A stretch of 64,000 nt of DNA from Paucimonas sp. GTDB taxonomy: Bacteria; Pseudomonadota; Gammaproteobacteria; Burkholderiales; Burkholderiaceae_D. The stretch spans positions 1-64,000 of the forward strand of contig JAQGMC010000013.1 of assembly GCA_028292545.1 (NCBI GenBank). The letters run 5' to 3'. Shown one piece after another: positions 50,813-61,650 of the stretch. Positions within the stretch are counted from its first letter, which is position 1. The number at the start of each line of letters is the position of its first letter. Under the pieces are notes generated by a model. The model saw only the letters and a list, made by a program, of their open reading frames with translations, did no database searches and was not told the DNA's origin. The translations under genes and the position numbers were made by a program.

Positions 50813-52750
50813 TCAGGCTGCGCGCAACACCGGCGCCAGGGCCGAGCGGATTGCGCGTTCAAGCTCCCCCTCTGCCCGCTCCACGCTGGCGCGCTGCTGT
50901 TCAAGCTGCGCCTGCAGCTCTTCCAGCGAATGCAATTTCTCTTCCAGGCCATCGGTGGCCGCATGTATGCGCTCCACCGATTGCCGCCTTTGCTTGAGCT
51001 GGCCGCGATGCTCGCGGATCTGGGCTTCCAGCGGCGCCATCACGACTTTCAGCCAAGCTTCGACGTCGCGGTTGGCGGCAAGGTAATTCTGCTTCACGCG
51101 CGAGGCGATGGTGTCGAAAAACTTTTGCATCAGCACCACTTGCGGCGTGGTGAACATGGCGGCCGGCCCGAACTGTTTCTGGTAGATGCCTTCGATGACG
51201 TGGATTTCATCGAGGTAGGCTTGCATCGAGAAGGGCATGGGTAGCGACAGCGACATGCCATGCTCGGCGGAGAAGCGGCGATACATCACCGCCATCATGT
51301 CCGAGATTTCAGCAATCTTGCCGGCAGAAACGGACAGGTTGCCGGAAGCGGTGACGAAAAATTTTCGCACCGCCTCGCGCATGCCGGTTGAGAAGATGCT
51401 GCGATCCATCGATTCGCGCACACCCATGATTTCATTCTTCAGCACATCCATGCCGAGGTGCTGGAACACTTCCGCCGAGAGGCGGCTGAAGACGGCGCGC
51501 GTACCCTGCAGCTTGACCAGGCTTTCGTCGAAATCGCGTCTTTCCATGTCGATGCGCTGCATCATGTGCAGCACGATATTCTGGTTCTTGCCGCGCAGGC
51601 TTTTCAATTCCATCAACTGTTCGACCACGCTGCGGATGCGGCTGCCCAGCACGGCATCGCGCACCGAACGCATCGCACCCAGGTCGCCCTGCAAACGCTC
51701 GCGCGCAATCTCCAGCCGCGAGGGGATAAGGCGCGTGGACAGCGCCTGCTCCAGCGCCGGCAAACCGGATCGCGCAAGCAAGGCGGCGTCGTTCTGGACC
51801 CGCGCCACCAGCCCCTTCTGGGCTGAAACGGCAAACACCTGGTCGGCGTCGACGGCCAGTGCATGCGCTACGGACTGCACCTGGCTCTCGATCTGCTCGC
51901 GCACTTCATCTGCTGTGCGCAGTTCATCCCAAAGGCTGTCTATCTTGTTCATCACCACCAGCCGGCCCGGACCGCCGCCGATATGGTCGCGCCAGACTTC
52001 GGCGTCGCTCTTTGTCACGCCGGTGTCGGCGCCAACCACGAACAGCACGGCGTGTGCGCTGGGAATCAGGTTCAGCGTCAGCTCGGGCTCGGTGCCGATT
52101 GCATTCAGGCCGGGGGTATCGACAATCACCAGTCCCTGCTGCAACAGCGGATGGGGAAAGTTGACGATCGCATGCCGCCATTGCGAAATTTCGACCAGCC
52201 CATCGTCGCCCACTGCCAGCGCCATGTCGGGATCGTCATCCCGGTACAAACCATAGCGGCGCGCATCGTCCACTGTTACCCGCTTGGTCTTGCTGACTTC
52301 GCGAAAGGCATCGAGCATGCCGTCGCTGGATGAGATTTCCAGCGGCAGCACCACCCAGGCATGGGCCTGGGTGCGGAAGTCGCTGGTGGATTGCGCTTCG
52401 GCCCGGGTTTCGATTGGCAGCAGCCGGATCGAAGGCGGAAAGGTTTCGTCATACATCAGCTCGGTCGGGCACATGGTGGTGCGACCGGCGGAAGACGGCA
52501 AGATGCGCTGGCCGTAATCGGAAAAGAAAATCGCGTTGATCAGTTCTGATTTGCCGCGTGAAAATTCGGCGACGAAGGAAATCATCAGCTTGTCATCGCG
52601 CAGCCTGGCCAGCGTATGGCTTAAGCGCTGCTCCAGTGCCTGGTCGGCGACGCCGGCGGCAGCCGCGGCCGAGCGATATTTTTCGAGCGCGGCGACAACT
52701 GCCGCGCGCCAGGCACTGTAAAACTGAAAACTCTGGACCAGGCTGTTCAC
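50813..52750 (-). CDS. dynamin-like GTPase
   Basis: P-loop-like FVAEFSRGKSELINAIFF, DTPGLNAIG (G3), VMNKIDSLWDE (G4), long C-terminal helical region. Confidence 0.85.
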   Translation of the reverse strand: MNSLVQSFQFYSAWRAAVVAALEKYRSAAAAAGVADQALEQRLSHTLARLRDDKLMISFVAEFSRGKSELINAIFFSDYGQRILPSSAGRTTMCPTELMYDETFPPSIRLLPIETRAEAQSTSDFRTQAHAWVVLPLEISSSDGMLDAFREVSKTKRVTVDDARRYGLYRDDDPDMALAVGDDGLVEISQWRHAIVNFPHPLLQQGLVIVDTPGLNAIGTEPELTLNLIPSAHAVLFVVGADTGVTKSDAEVWRDHIGGGPGRLVVMNKIDSLWDELRTADEVREQIESQVQSVAHALAVDADQVFAVSAQKGLVARVQNDAALLARSGLPALEQALSTRLIPSRLEIARERLQGDLGAMRSVRDAVLGSRIRSVVEQLMELKSLRGKNQNIVLHMMQRIDMERRDFDESLVKLQGTRAVFSRLSAEVFQHLGMDVLKNEIMGVRESMDRSIFSTGMREAVRKFFVTASGNLSVSAGKIAEISDMMAVMYRRFSAEHGMSLSLPMPFSMQAYLDEIHVIEGIYQKQFGPAAMFTTPQVVLMQKFFDTIASRVKQNYLAANRDVEAWLKVVMAPLEAQIREHRGQLKQRRQSVERIHAATDGLEEKLHSLEELQAQLEQQRASVERAEGELERAIRSALAPVLRAA

Positions 52751-52832
52751 ATTCCCCTCGCTGCCGGCGGCTGCTCTGCCGGCGATGGCCTGCGGCGCAG
52801 GCTATTTCTCTGCAGCACGTTAGCACCCGTTC

Positions 52833-53654
52833 CTACTTTTGACAATTTACGCAGTAGAAGGTGGAACGCTGCCCCTGCCTTGCCTGGCGCACGGCGGCGC
52901 CGCAACGCCGGCACGGTTCGCCAGCCCGGTCGTAGACAAAATAGCTCTGCTGGAAGTAGCCGGCGCGCCCGTCGGCGCCGACGAAATCGCGCAAGGTGCT
53001 GCCACCCTTCTCTATGGAGGCAGCCAGGATGCGGCGAATTGCCGCCACCAGGCGCTCGTAGCGCGCCAGCCCGACACGGCGCGCCGGCGTGTTTGGATTG
53101 ATGCCGGCTTCGAACAGGCTTTCAGACGCATATATATTTCCAACGCCAACCACGACGTTGCCTGACAGCAACACCTGCTTGATGGCTGCTGAGCGCTTTC
53201 GGGTCAGCTTGTAAAGAAGACTTGCGGTAAAAGCCTCGCTGAACGGTTCCACCCCGAGGGAACGCAGGAGCAGGTGGTTTTCGATACTGCCCTCCTCAGC
53301 CGCATGCCATAGCACGGCGCCAAAGCGACGCGGATCGTTCAGGCGCAATACCTGTCCGCCGAGGATGAGGTCGAAGTGGTCGTGGCGGCCGGCGGGCGCG
53401 TCAGCTGGAAGGATACGCAGGCTGCCGGACATGCCGAGGTGAACGATCAGGCTGCCATGATCAAAGTGAAGCAGCAGGTATTTGCCGCGCCGGCCGGTGC
53501 TGCGCAAGACGTGTCCGGCCAGGTCCTGCTGCAAACCAGCCGGAAAAGGCCAGCGCAAGCCCGCATGGCGCACTGCCACGCCGGTGACGAGGCGCCCTTC
53601 TACATGGGGCGCGACGCCGCGCCGGGTGACTTCTACTTCAGGTAACTCAGGCAT
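52833..53654 (-). CDS. mutM: formamidopyrimidine-DNA glycosylase
   Basis: [39 protein letters not shown]-terminal zinc finger [25 protein letters not shown]. Confidence 0.97.
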   Translation of the reverse strand: MPELPEVEVTRRGVAPHVEGRLVTGVAVRHAGLRWPFPAGLQQDLAGHVLRSTGRRGKYLLLHFDHGSLIVHLGMSGSLRILPADAPAGRHDHFDLILGGQVLRLNDPRRFGAVLWHAAEEGSIENHLLLRSLGVEPFSEAFTASLLYKLTRKRSAAIKQVLLSGNVVVGVGNIYASESLFEAGINPNTPARRVGLARYERLVAAIRRILAASIEKGGSTLRDFVGADGRAGYFQQSYFVYDRAGEPCRRCGAAVRQARQGQRSTFYCVNCQK

Positions 53655-53780
53655 GGTTATACGATGGCATCAACGTGCGCGGGAAGATTGGGCAACAGAA
53701 TAAGGCATGCGGCATCGAGCCGCGCCGCCCTTGCTTGAGCGCTTGGGCGTAAAATCAATTTTTGCCTCCCCGTAAAGGGT

Positions 53781-55625
53781 ATGACGGTGACAAGATTGAC
53801 CAGACTGCCCAGATTGCTCCTGATTCTAACGCTGCCCGCCACACTGGCTGCCTGCGCCAGCGCGCCCACCGCTGGCCAGCAAGTCGCGCCCGCCACGGCC
53901 CAACCGGCAGTGGCAGCCGGCCGGGATGCCGTCGCAAAAGCGCCGGCCGTGCGCCGCGTGCGTACCCGCGCCAAGACAAGTTCGGAAACACCGGCGGAGG
54001 AGTTGCCGCCAAACCCCCTGAGCGGCGATGTGATGGTGCGCTTCCTGGCGGCGGAAATCGCCAACCAGCGCGGCGCCTGGCAACCGGCCTACGTCAATAT
54101 GCTGGCCCTGGCACAGCAAACCCGCGACCCGCGCATTGCCCGCCGGGCAGCTGAAATGGCGCTCAATGCACGCCAGGCCGGCGAGGCACTGGCCGCCGTG
54201 CGCCTGTGGCGCCAGCTCGCACCCACTTCCGACGAAGCCAACCAGTTTTACCTGGGCCTGGTGATGCTGGGCGAAGACTTGACTGAAGCGCGCTCACTGC
54301 TGCAGCAAAAGCTGGAAGAGACCCGGCTGCCGCTGCTGGGCTCAACGGTCTTGCAAGTGCAGCGCCTGGCAGGAAGGGCGCGCAACAAGGCAGCCGCCTT
54401 CACCATGCTGGAAGAACTGTTTGCACCCTACGACAACCTGCCCGAGGCGCATATCGCGCTGGCCCAGCAGGCCACTGCAATCGGCGATGGCAAGCGCGCG
54501 ACCCAGGAAGCACGCAAGGCGCTGTCGCTGAACCCATCGTCGGAGCTTGGCATCCTGACGCTGGCCCAGGTATTGCCCGAAAAAGAACAGGCGATGCGCG
54601 TCATCGTCGATTTCCTGCGCGCCAATCCGGAAGCGCGCGAAGTCAGGCTGGCTTACGCGCGCATGCTGGTCGAGACCAAGCAATATGAAGCCGCGCGCAA
54701 CCAGTTCCAGGTATTGCTCAAGGCGCAGCCCGACGACCTTACCGTGCTGTATGCGCTGGGCTTGCTGGGCATGCAAAACAACCAGCTGGCTGAATCCGAA
54801 CGTTACCTGACCACCTACCTGCAGGTGCTGGCAAAAAACCCAGACGACGAGCGCGACCCCAGCCAGACCCTGCTGATCCTGTCGCAGATCGCCGAGCAGC
54901 GCAACGACATACCGGCCGCGCTTAAATGGCTGGACCAGGTTGAACCTAATTCGTCGCAAACCTTCGTCAACACCCAGGTCAGGCGCGCCCAGTTGCTGGC
55001 GCGCGCCAACCAGTTGCCGCAGGCACGCAGCATCCTGCATGACACCGCGACCGACACCGAGGAAGACAAAGTCCAGCTGCTGATTGCCGAAGCACAGTTG
55101 CTGCGCACCGCCAACCAGGTGGGCGAAGGCATGGCGGTGCTGGAAAACGGGCTCAAGCAATATCCGGAAAACGCAGACTTGCTGTACGACTATGCGCTGC
55201 TGGCAGAAAAAGCCGACAAGCTCGACGTAATGGAAACAGCCCTGCGCAAGGTGATCCGCATAGCGCCAACCAACCAGCATGCCTACAATGCGCTCGGTTA
55301 TTCGTTTGCCGAGCGCGGCATCCGGCTGGAAGAAGCGTTCACGCTGGTCGAGCGCGCGCTGAGCCTGGCGCCGGACGACCCCTTCATCATGGACAGCATG
55401 GGCTGGGTGCAATTCCGGCTCGGTCGCCTGAAGGAGGCTGAAGCATTGCTGCGCCGTGCGCATGCAATCCGGCCCGATCCGGAAATCGCCGTGCACCTGG
55501 GCGAAGTGCTGTGGGTGATCGGGCTGCGTGACGATGCCAGGAAGTTTTTCCGCGACGCCAACACCAAGGACCCGAAGAACGACACCCTGCGCAGCACGCT
55601 GGCGCGGCTGCAGGTCAAGCTCTGA
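53781..55625 (+). CDS. tetratricopeptide repeat lipoprotein
   Basis: Lipobox-like LPATLAACAS; multiple TPR-like helical repeats (NAYNALGYSFAERGIRLEEAFTLVERALSLAPDDPFIMDSMGWVQFRLGR). Confidence 0.87.
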   Translation: MTVTRLTRLPRLLLILTLPATLAACASAPTAGQQVAPATAQPAVAAGRDAVAKAPAVRRVRTRAKTSSETPAEELPPNPLSGDVMVRFLAAEIANQRGAWQPAYVNMLALAQQTRDPRIARRAAEMALNARQAGEALAAVRLWRQLAPTSDEANQFYLGLVMLGEDLTEARSLLQQKLEETRLPLLGSTVLQVQRLAGRARNKAAAFTMLEELFAPYDNLPEAHIALAQQATAIGDGKRATQEARKALSLNPSSELGILTLAQVLPEKEQAMRVIVDFLRANPEAREVRLAYARMLVETKQYEAARNQFQVLLKAQPDDLTVLYALGLLGMQNNQLAESERYLTTYLQVLAKNPDDERDPSQTLLILSQIAEQRNDIPAALKWLDQVEPNSSQTFVNTQVRRAQLLARANQLPQARSILHDTATDTEEDKVQLLIAEAQLLRTANQVGEGMAVLENGLKQYPENADLLYDYALLAEKADKLDVMETALRKVIRIAPTNQHAYNALGYSFAERGIRLEEAFTLVERALSLAPDDPFIMDSMGWVQFRLGRLKEAEALLRRAHAIRPDPEIAVHLGEVLWVIGLRDDARKFFRDANTKDPKNDTLRSTLARLQVKL

Positions 55626-55642
55626 TCTTTTTTGTCCTGCCC

Positions 55643-56308
55643 TTGACCAAGCGCTTCCTTCACTCCCGCCTCTCCTCGCGCGCCGTGCGCGGCCTCGGTG
55701 TGCTGGCCGCCAGCCTGCTGGTGGCCGCCTGTTCGGTGGCCCCGGTTCGTCCCGTCACCGAGCAACAGGCGCAGGCGCGCCGCCCCTGGCATGAAACGAT
55801 CGACATTGGCGGGCGCCTGTCGGTGCGTTACCAGCAACAGGGCGAGCAACTGCTGACCGGCAGTTTCAACTGGGTGCAGCGGCCCGATTCAACCCAGGTC
55901 ACGCTGCTGTCGCCATTTGGCCAGGCCGTGGCACGGATTGAAATCACGCCCGGCCGCGCCAGCCTGCAGCGCAGCGGCCAGCCGGTTCAGGTTGCCAGCG
56001 ACGTCGACCAATTGACGACCCAGGCGCTGGGATGGCCACTGCCCGTCAGCGGCTTGCGTGGCTGGCTGCAAGGCTTTGGCAGCGCCGGCGGCAACGATCC
56101 GGTGCGGGCCAGCCCGAACGGCGAAACCGCGTTCACCAGTGCAGATGGCTGGCGCATCGTCTACGCCAGTTGGGAACCGGACGAACGCGGCGCCAGCCTG
56201 CGACCGCGCCGCATCGACCTTTTCCGGCGCACCCAAGAAGCGGGCGATGTCGCAATCCGCATCGTCATCGACACCTGGCAGCCTGCCGCTTCCGCGCGCG
56301 ACCAATGA
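55643..56308 (+). CDS. lolB: outer membrane lipoprotein LolB
   Basis: Lipobox ASLLVAACSV; DIGGRLSVRYQQQGEQLLTGSFNWVQRPDSTQVTLLSPFGQAVARI; position before ispE. Confidence 0.9.
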   Translation: MTKRFLHSRLSSRAVRGLGVLAASLLVAACSVAPVRPVTEQQAQARRPWHETIDIGGRLSVRYQQQGEQLLTGSFNWVQRPDSTQVTLLSPFGQAVARIEITPGRASLQRSGQPVQVASDVDQLTTQALGWPLPVSGLRGWLQGFGSAGGNDPVRASPNGETAFTSADGWRIVYASWEPDERGASLRPRRIDLFRRTQEAGDVAIRIVIDTWQPAASARDQ

Positions 56309-57180
56309 CGCTCTCCGGCAATACCGAAAGGCCGCGTTCGCTTGCGGCTTGCCTGGCGCCTGCCAAGCTGAACTTGTTCCTGCACGTGGTCGGGCGCCGG
56401 CCTGATGGCTATCACCTGCTGCAGTCGGTGTTCCAGCTGCTCGACGTGGGCGACTTGCTCGACTTTGCCGTGCGTGAAGATGGCCAGGTGCGCCGCACGC
56501 CGGATGTGCCAGGCCTGGATCATGACAGCGACCTGGTCGTGCGCGCGGCCCGGCTGTTGCAACAAGCCAGCGGCTGCAAGCTGGGCGCGGATATCCAGCT
56601 CGACAAGCGCCTGCCGATGGGCGGCGGGCTGGGCGGCGGGTCGTCGGATGCCGCCACGACGCTGGTCGCGCTGAACTACTTGTGGAATACCGGCCTCAAT
56701 CGCACACAGTTGATGCAGCTCGGATTACAGCTCGGGGCCGACCTGCCGTTTTTCATCTTCGGGCAGAATGCCTTCGTCGAGGGCATCGGTGAAGTGCTGG
56801 CGCCGGTGACAACACCGACGCGTTGGTTCGTGGTCGTGGAGCCCGGCGTGGGCGTGCCAACGCCGGCAATCTTTCGCTCCCCAGAATTGACACGCGACAC
56901 GAATGTGGTCACAATAGCGGACTTTTCCAGAGCACCAATTGGCTTTGGAAGGAATGACTTGCAAAAGGTGGTGACTGGCCAATTTGCTCCCGTCTCCGAA
57001 GCGCTGCATGCGCTTGGAAACTTCGGTGAAGCGAGGATGACCGGTTCCGGTTCATGCGTGTTTTGCGCCTTCGCCAGCGAAGGCGAAGCAGACCAGGCAG
57101 TCAGCGCGCTCAAAAGCGGCTGGCGGGTGTGGAAAGCGCAAGGCATGGCCCGGCACCCGATGGCGCACTACCTGTCGTAG
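56305..57180 (+). CDS. ispE: 4-diphosphocytidyl-2-C-methyl-D-erythritol kinase
   Basis: APAKLNLFLHVVGRRPDGYHLLQSVFQLLD; LPMGGGLGGGSSDAATTL; start at ATG 56305. Confidence 0.96.
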   Translation: MTLSGNTERPRSLAACLAPAKLNLFLHVVGRRPDGYHLLQSVFQLLDVGDLLDFAVREDGQVRRTPDVPGLDHDSDLVVRAARLLQQASGCKLGADIQLDKRLPMGGGLGGGSSDAATTLVALNYLWNTGLNRTQLMQLGLQLGADLPFFIFGQNAFVEGIGEVLAPVTTPTRWFVVVEPGVGVPTPAIFRSPELTRDTNVVTIADFSRAPIGFGRNDLQKVVTGQFAPVSEALHALGNFGEARMTGSGSCVFCAFASEGEADQAVSALKSGWRVWKAQGMARHPMAHYLS

Positions 57181-57273
57181 CAAGCCACAGCAACCGCAGT
57201 GTCGAAGTAACCGGATTCGTTTTACCTGCAGCATGGCCATCAGTGGCAAGGCAGGCAAGACAAAAGGTTGTGT

Positions 57274-57350
57274 AGGGGAATCGCCAAGTTGGTTAAGGCA
57301 CTGGATTTTGATTCCAGCATGCGAAGGTTCGAATCCTTCTTCCCCTGCCA
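57274..57350 (+). tRNA. tRNA-Gln (anticodon TTG), CCA encoded
   Basis: Acceptor AGGGGAA/TTCCCCT, anticodon arm CTGGA-TTTTGAT-TCCAG, T arm GGTTCGAATCC, GCCA end. Confidence 0.97.
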
Positions 57351-57465
57351 TTTACAAGAGAAGCCAAATGACAAGCCGCCAATACGAGACCCCATGTCCT
57401 GTATTGGCGGCTTTTCAAACTGGCTTTTGAATTCGTAACAGCGCTCACCCTCCAGGCATCCCCAC

Positions 57466-58416
57466 ATGGCACTCGAAAACCTGATGGTTTTTACCGGCAA
57501 CGCTAATCCGGAATTGGCAGCGGGGGTGGCCAAGCAGCTCGGGATCCCGCTCGGCAAGGCACTGGTTTCGCGTTTCTCCGATGGCGAAATCGTCGTCGAA
57601 ATCAACGAGAACGTCCGTGGCAAGGATGTGGTGGTGCTGCAATCCACCTGCTGCCCGACCAACGACCACCTGATGGAAATCATGTTGATGGTCGACGCGC
57701 TGAAGCGGGCATCGGCCGGGCGCATTACCGCCGCCATCCCGTATTTCGGCTATGCCCGCCAAGACCGCCGGCCGCGCTCGGCGCGCGTGGCGATCTCGGC
57801 CAAGGTGGTGGCCAACATGTTGCAGGAAGCCGGCGTCGACCGCGTGCTGATCATGGACCTGCATGCAGACCAGATCCAGGGTTTCTTCGATATACCGGTC
57901 GACAATATCTATGCTTCGCCCATCCTGCTGACCGACCTCGTCAGCAAGAAGCACGACGACTTGCTGGTCGTGTCGCCCGACGTTGGCGGCGTGGTGCGGG
58001 CACGGGCGCTGGCCAAGCGTCTCGATTGCGACCTGGCCATCATCGACAAGCGCCGTCCCAAAGCCAATGTGTCCGAAGTGATGAACATCATCGGCGAGGT
58101 TGAAGGGCGCAACTGCGTGATCATGGACGACATGGTGGATACCGCCGGCACGCTGACCAAGGCAGCCGAAGTGCTCAAAGAGCGCGGCGCGCGCAAGGTA
58201 ATCGCCTACTGTACCCATCCGGTGTTGTCGGGCCCGGCGATCGAGCGCATCTCGACGTCGCCGCTTGATGAGCTGGTCGTGACCGACACGATCCCGCTGT
58301 CAGCTGCAGCCCGTGCCTGCCCCAAGATCCGGGTGCTGACTTGCGCCAGCCTTTTGGCCGAAACGCTCAAGCGCATTACGAAGGGCGATTCGGTCATGTC
58401 GCTGTTCGTGGACTGA
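57466..58416 (+). CDS. prs: ribose-phosphate pyrophosphokinase
   Basis: [81 protein letters not shown]. Confidence 0.97.
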   Translation: MALENLMVFTGNANPELAAGVAKQLGIPLGKALVSRFSDGEIVVEINENVRGKDVVVLQSTCCPTNDHLMEIMLMVDALKRASAGRITAAIPYFGYARQDRRPRSARVAISAKVVANMLQEAGVDRVLIMDLHADQIQGFFDIPVDNIYASPILLTDLVSKKHDDLLVVSPDVGGVVRARALAKRLDCDLAIIDKRRPKANVSEVMNIIGEVEGRNCVIMDDMVDTAGTLTKAAEVLKERGARKVIAYCTHPVLSGPAIERISTSPLDELVVTDTIPLSAAARACPKIRVLTCASLLAETLKRITKGDSVMSLFVD

Positions 58417-58531
58417 ACAAGCGTGGACTGAACAAATTTTACCGGCGTGGCCTTGGGCTGCGTCTTTTCGGTCTCCTGGTCGCGGGAGGCCGCAACCGCA
58501 AGGCAAGTCCTTGCACAAACTGGAGTTTCAA

Positions 58532-59158
58532 ATGAAAGTAGTTGCATTCAAGCGCGATGAACAGGGGTCCGGAGCGAGCCGCCGCCTGCGCAAAGCCGGC
58601 ATGGTGCCGGCCATCATTTACGGCGGCACCGAGGCGCCGGTTTCGGTCAAGCTCGACCACAACGCATTGTTCCATGCGCTGAAAAAAGAAACCTTCCACT
58701 CGTCCATCCTCGACATGGAAATCGATGGCCAGGTGCAGCAAGTGCTGCTGCGCGACTTCCAGACGCACGCATTCAAGCCGCTGGTCATGCACGCTGATTT
58801 CCAGCGCGTCGACGCCACCCACAAGATCCACGTCAAGGTGCCCCTGCACTTCATCAATGCCGACGTTTCGCCGGCCGTGAAGCTGAGCGCAGCCGTGATC
58901 AGCCATGTGGCGACCGAACTGGACATCAGCTGCCTGCCGAAAGACCTGCCTGAGTTCATCGAAGTCGACCTGTCGAAAATGGAAGCAGGCCAGTCGCTGC
59001 ATTTGGCCGACATCCAGCTGCCGGCTGGCGTGACGCCAGTCTTGCATGGCGTGGGCGACCTCACCATTGCAACTGCCGCCATCCCGGCCGGCAAGATTGA
59101 AGATGCCGCTGCTGCAGGCGATGCTGCCGCCGCTGCCGCACCTGAAGAAAAGAAGTAA
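58532..59158 (+). CDS. rplY: 50S ribosomal protein L25/general stress protein Ctc
   Basis: [39 protein letters not shown]; Shine-Dalgarno GGAG upstream of 58532. Confidence 0.96.
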   Translation: MKVVAFKRDEQGSGASRRLRKAGMVPAIIYGGTEAPVSVKLDHNALFHALKKETFHSSILDMEIDGQVQQVLLRDFQTHAFKPLVMHADFQRVDATHKIHVKVPLHFINADVSPAVKLSAAVISHVATELDISCLPKDLPEFIEVDLSKMEAGQSLHLADIQLPAGVTPVLHGVGDLTIATAAIPAGKIEDAAAAGDAAAAAAPEEKK

Positions 59159-59186
59159 TCCGTCCCTGACGGCGCATTACGGAAAG

Positions 59187-59208
59187 CCCGCCGCAAGGCG
59201 GGTTTTTT
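59187..59208 (+). terminator. Rho-independent terminator of rplY
   Basis: cccgcc-gcaa-ggcggg followed by T6. Confidence 0.88.
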
Positions 59209-59261
59209 GTATGTTGCTGCGATAATCCCTGAACCAGCACCGCCCTCGGGCGTCTTCGCAA

Positions 59262-59846
59262 ATGTCCATCAGACTGATCGTCGGCCTCGGCAACCCCGGG
59301 CCAGAATATGAACAGACCCGGCATAACGCAGGCTTCTGGCTGGTCGACAACCTGGCTCGCAAGGCCGGCGTGTCGCTGGCGCGCGAAGCGCGTTTCCAGG
59401 CCCTGGCCGCACGCGCGAAACTGGCCGGTGGCGAAGTCTGGTTGCTGCAACCGCAGACTTTCATGAACCGCTCCGGCCAGTCGGTCGGGGCGCTGGCGCG
59501 CTTCTTCAAGATCACGCCCGAAGAAGTGCTGGTCGTGCATGACGAACTGGACCTGCCAGCGGGCGCCGCCAAGCTGAAAAAAGGTGGCTCCGCCGCCGGC
59601 CATAACGGGCTGAAGGACATCACCGCCGCGCTCGGCAGCCAGGATTACTGGCGGCTGCGCCTGGGAATAGGCCACCCGCGTGAACTGGGCTTGCAGCAAG
59701 CCGTCGTGGACTTCGTGCTGCATCGCCCGCGCAAGGATGAAATGGCGGACATAGAACGCGCCATCGACAATAGCCTCGGCGTGATACCGCTGCTATGCGA
59801 AGGCAAATTCGAAGCAGCCATGATGCAGCTGCATTCGGCGCGCTGA
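59262..59846 (+). CDS. pth: peptidyl-tRNA hydrolase
   Basis: [40 protein letters not shown]-like [27 protein letters not shown]. Confidence 0.96.
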   Translation: MSIRLIVGLGNPGPEYEQTRHNAGFWLVDNLARKAGVSLAREARFQALAARAKLAGGEVWLLQPQTFMNRSGQSVGALARFFKITPEEVLVVHDELDLPAGAAKLKKGGSAAGHNGLKDITAALGSQDYWRLRLGIGHPRELGLQQAVVDFVLHRPRKDEMADIERAIDNSLGVIPLLCEGKFEAAMMQLHSAR

Positions 59847-59847
59847 A

Positions 59848-60819
59848 CTACTCCGGAATGATCTTCGCAGCCGCGGCGGTCTTCCTCCACATCGCGCCCT
59901 CGGCTTCGATGTAGCGCACAAACTCGGCCTGGGTGGTGGCGAAGACTTCACCGCCTGAACTCTCCACCTGCTCCTTTTCAGCCTCGGCCGCCTTGCCTGC
60001 CATCCGGTTCAGAAAGGCCACGGCTTCGGGCGGCGTGCCTTTGCGCACCCACAGGCCGCTCCAGCTGCCCACGTCATAGCCAGTCAGGCCCGATTCGGCC
60101 ACCGTCGGCAATTCGGGCAAGACCTTGAGCCTGTTCTTGCCCGTCGCCGCCAGCGCAACCACGCGCCCGTCGCGCACCCGCGGCAAGACATTGAACGCGT
60201 CGATCAGCATCACATCCACGTGGCCACCCATCAGGTCGGCCAGCACGGCGGTATTGCTTTTGTAGGGCACATGCAGCAGGCGCACGCCAGTCATTTCCTG
60301 GTAAAGCTCCATACCGATGCGGCCAGCCGATGTGCCGGCGCCGAAGCTGATCTTGCCAGGCTGGCGCTTCGCCAGTTCAGTCAGTTCGGCCAGGCTCTTG
60401 ATGCCCAGGCCGGGCCGGGCGATGATCAGCGAGGGCAGCTTGCGCGTGCCGCTGACAGGCACGAAATCCTGCAGCGGGTCATAGGGCAGGTTCTTCACCA
60501 GGAACAGGTTGGCGACATGCGCATTCGACGTCGCCAGCACTGTATAGCCATCCGCCGGCGCGCGCTGCACTTCGCCAGTGCCGACTATGCCGCCAGCGCC
60601 GGGCCGGTTGTCCACCACGGCTGTCTGGCCAGTCGCAGCCGTGATTTGCTGCGCAATTGCGCGCGCATTCAAGTCGGTGCCGGTTCCTGCCGTCCAGGGC
60701 ACGACGATACGTATCGTTTTGCTGGGATAGGCGCCGGTCTGGGCCAGCACCGGCACTGCGCACAGGGCCAGCAGCAGCGGCAGCCCGCGCCGCAGCCGTG
60801 CCAATAAACTCGATTGCAT
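59848..60819 (-). CDS. Bug-family tripartite tricarboxylate transporter substrate-binding protein
   Basis: AYPSKTIRIVVPWTAGTGTDLNARAIAQQI; VVDNRPGAGGIVGTGEVQRAPADGYTVL. Confidence 0.92.
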   Translation of the reverse strand: MQSSLLARLRRGLPLLLALCAVPVLAQTGAYPSKTIRIVVPWTAGTGTDLNARAIAQQITAATGQTAVVDNRPGAGGIVGTGEVQRAPADGYTVLATSNAHVANLFLVKNLPYDPLQDFVPVSGTRKLPSLIIARPGLGIKSLAELTELAKRQPGKISFGAGTSAGRIGMELYQEMTGVRLLHVPYKSNTAVLADLMGGHVDVMLIDAFNVLPRVRDGRVVALAATGKNRLKVLPELPTVAESGLTGYDVGSWSGLWVRKGTPPEAVAFLNRMAGKAAEAEKEQVESSGGEVFATTQAEFVRYIEAEGAMWRKTAAAAKIIPE

Positions 60820-60855
60820 GCTTTGTCTCCTGGTTCTGGTTTTATGTTGCCGGTC

Positions 60856-60894
60856 TTATGTGCTGCTGTTATGTGCTGCTCTTATGTGCTGCTG
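60856..60894. repeat. 3 x 13-bp tandem direct repeat (ttatgtgctgctg/c)
   Basis: 60856-60868, 60869-60881, 60882-60894; one mismatch in unit 2. Confidence 0.92.
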
Positions 60895-61572
60895 TTATTT
60901 CACGCTTTCCTGTCCCGGCGCCGTCTCCACCATGGCCGCCACCTTGTCCAGGCCGGCGAAGCTGGGCGACACCACTTCAAACTTTGATTCCACGGTGATG
61001 TAGTCGAGGTAGCCGATGCGTGCCAGTGGCTTGACCTTCAGTATGTCGAGCATGCCATTGGCGTCGATGAATTCTTCCTTGATGTGGATGCCCACTACCT
61101 GGCCGATGAAGACGATCGCGCCAGCTTCCGGCGTGTTGCCAGGCACTTCCAGTTGCTGTGTCAGCTTGCATTCGAAATGCACCGGTGAGCCGGCTACGCG
61201 CCTGGGGCGCAGCAGCTTTGATTCCAACGTCGGTATGTCGAGCGCCTGGAATTCATCCACGCCGGGCGGCATTTCTTGCGAACTGGATACGACCCACTGG
61301 CGCAAGTCGTAAGTCGCCATGTTCCACACGAACTCGCCGTTGGCGAGGATATTGGCCGCGGTGTCTTTCAGCGTGCCATCGCGGCGGTAGTTCACGGCAA
61401 TCATGATGGTCGGCGGGTCCCAGGTGATGTTCTGGAACTGGCTGTAGGGCGCCAGGTTATGCACGCCTTCATTGCTGACCGTGGATATCCAGCCGATCGG
61501 GCGCGGCACGCAGCAAGACTTGAAGGGATTGTAGGGCAGGCCGCTGCTGGTGACGCCGGGCTGGAAAAACAT
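60895..61572 (-). CDS. flavin reductase-like FMN-binding protein
   Basis: PYNPFKSCCVPRPIGWISTVSNEGVHNLAPYSQFQNITWDPPTIMIAV; start at ATG 61572 rather than 61674. Confidence 0.88.
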   Translation of the reverse strand: MFFQPGVTSSGLPYNPFKSCCVPRPIGWISTVSNEGVHNLAPYSQFQNITWDPPTIMIAVNYRRDGTLKDTAANILANGEFVWNMATYDLRQWVVSSSQEMPPGVDEFQALDIPTLESKLLRPRRVAGSPVHFECKLTQQLEVPGNTPEAGAIVFIGQVVGIHIKEEFIDANGMLDILKVKPLARIGYLDYITVESKFEVVSPSFAGLDKVAAMVETAPGQESVK

Positions 61573-61650
61573 GAGGTCTCCTGTGGGCCGCTGCTGCGGC
61601 TTGTAAATATCCCCAATGTAGTACCATCGGCCGCAGCAATCGAATGCTGT

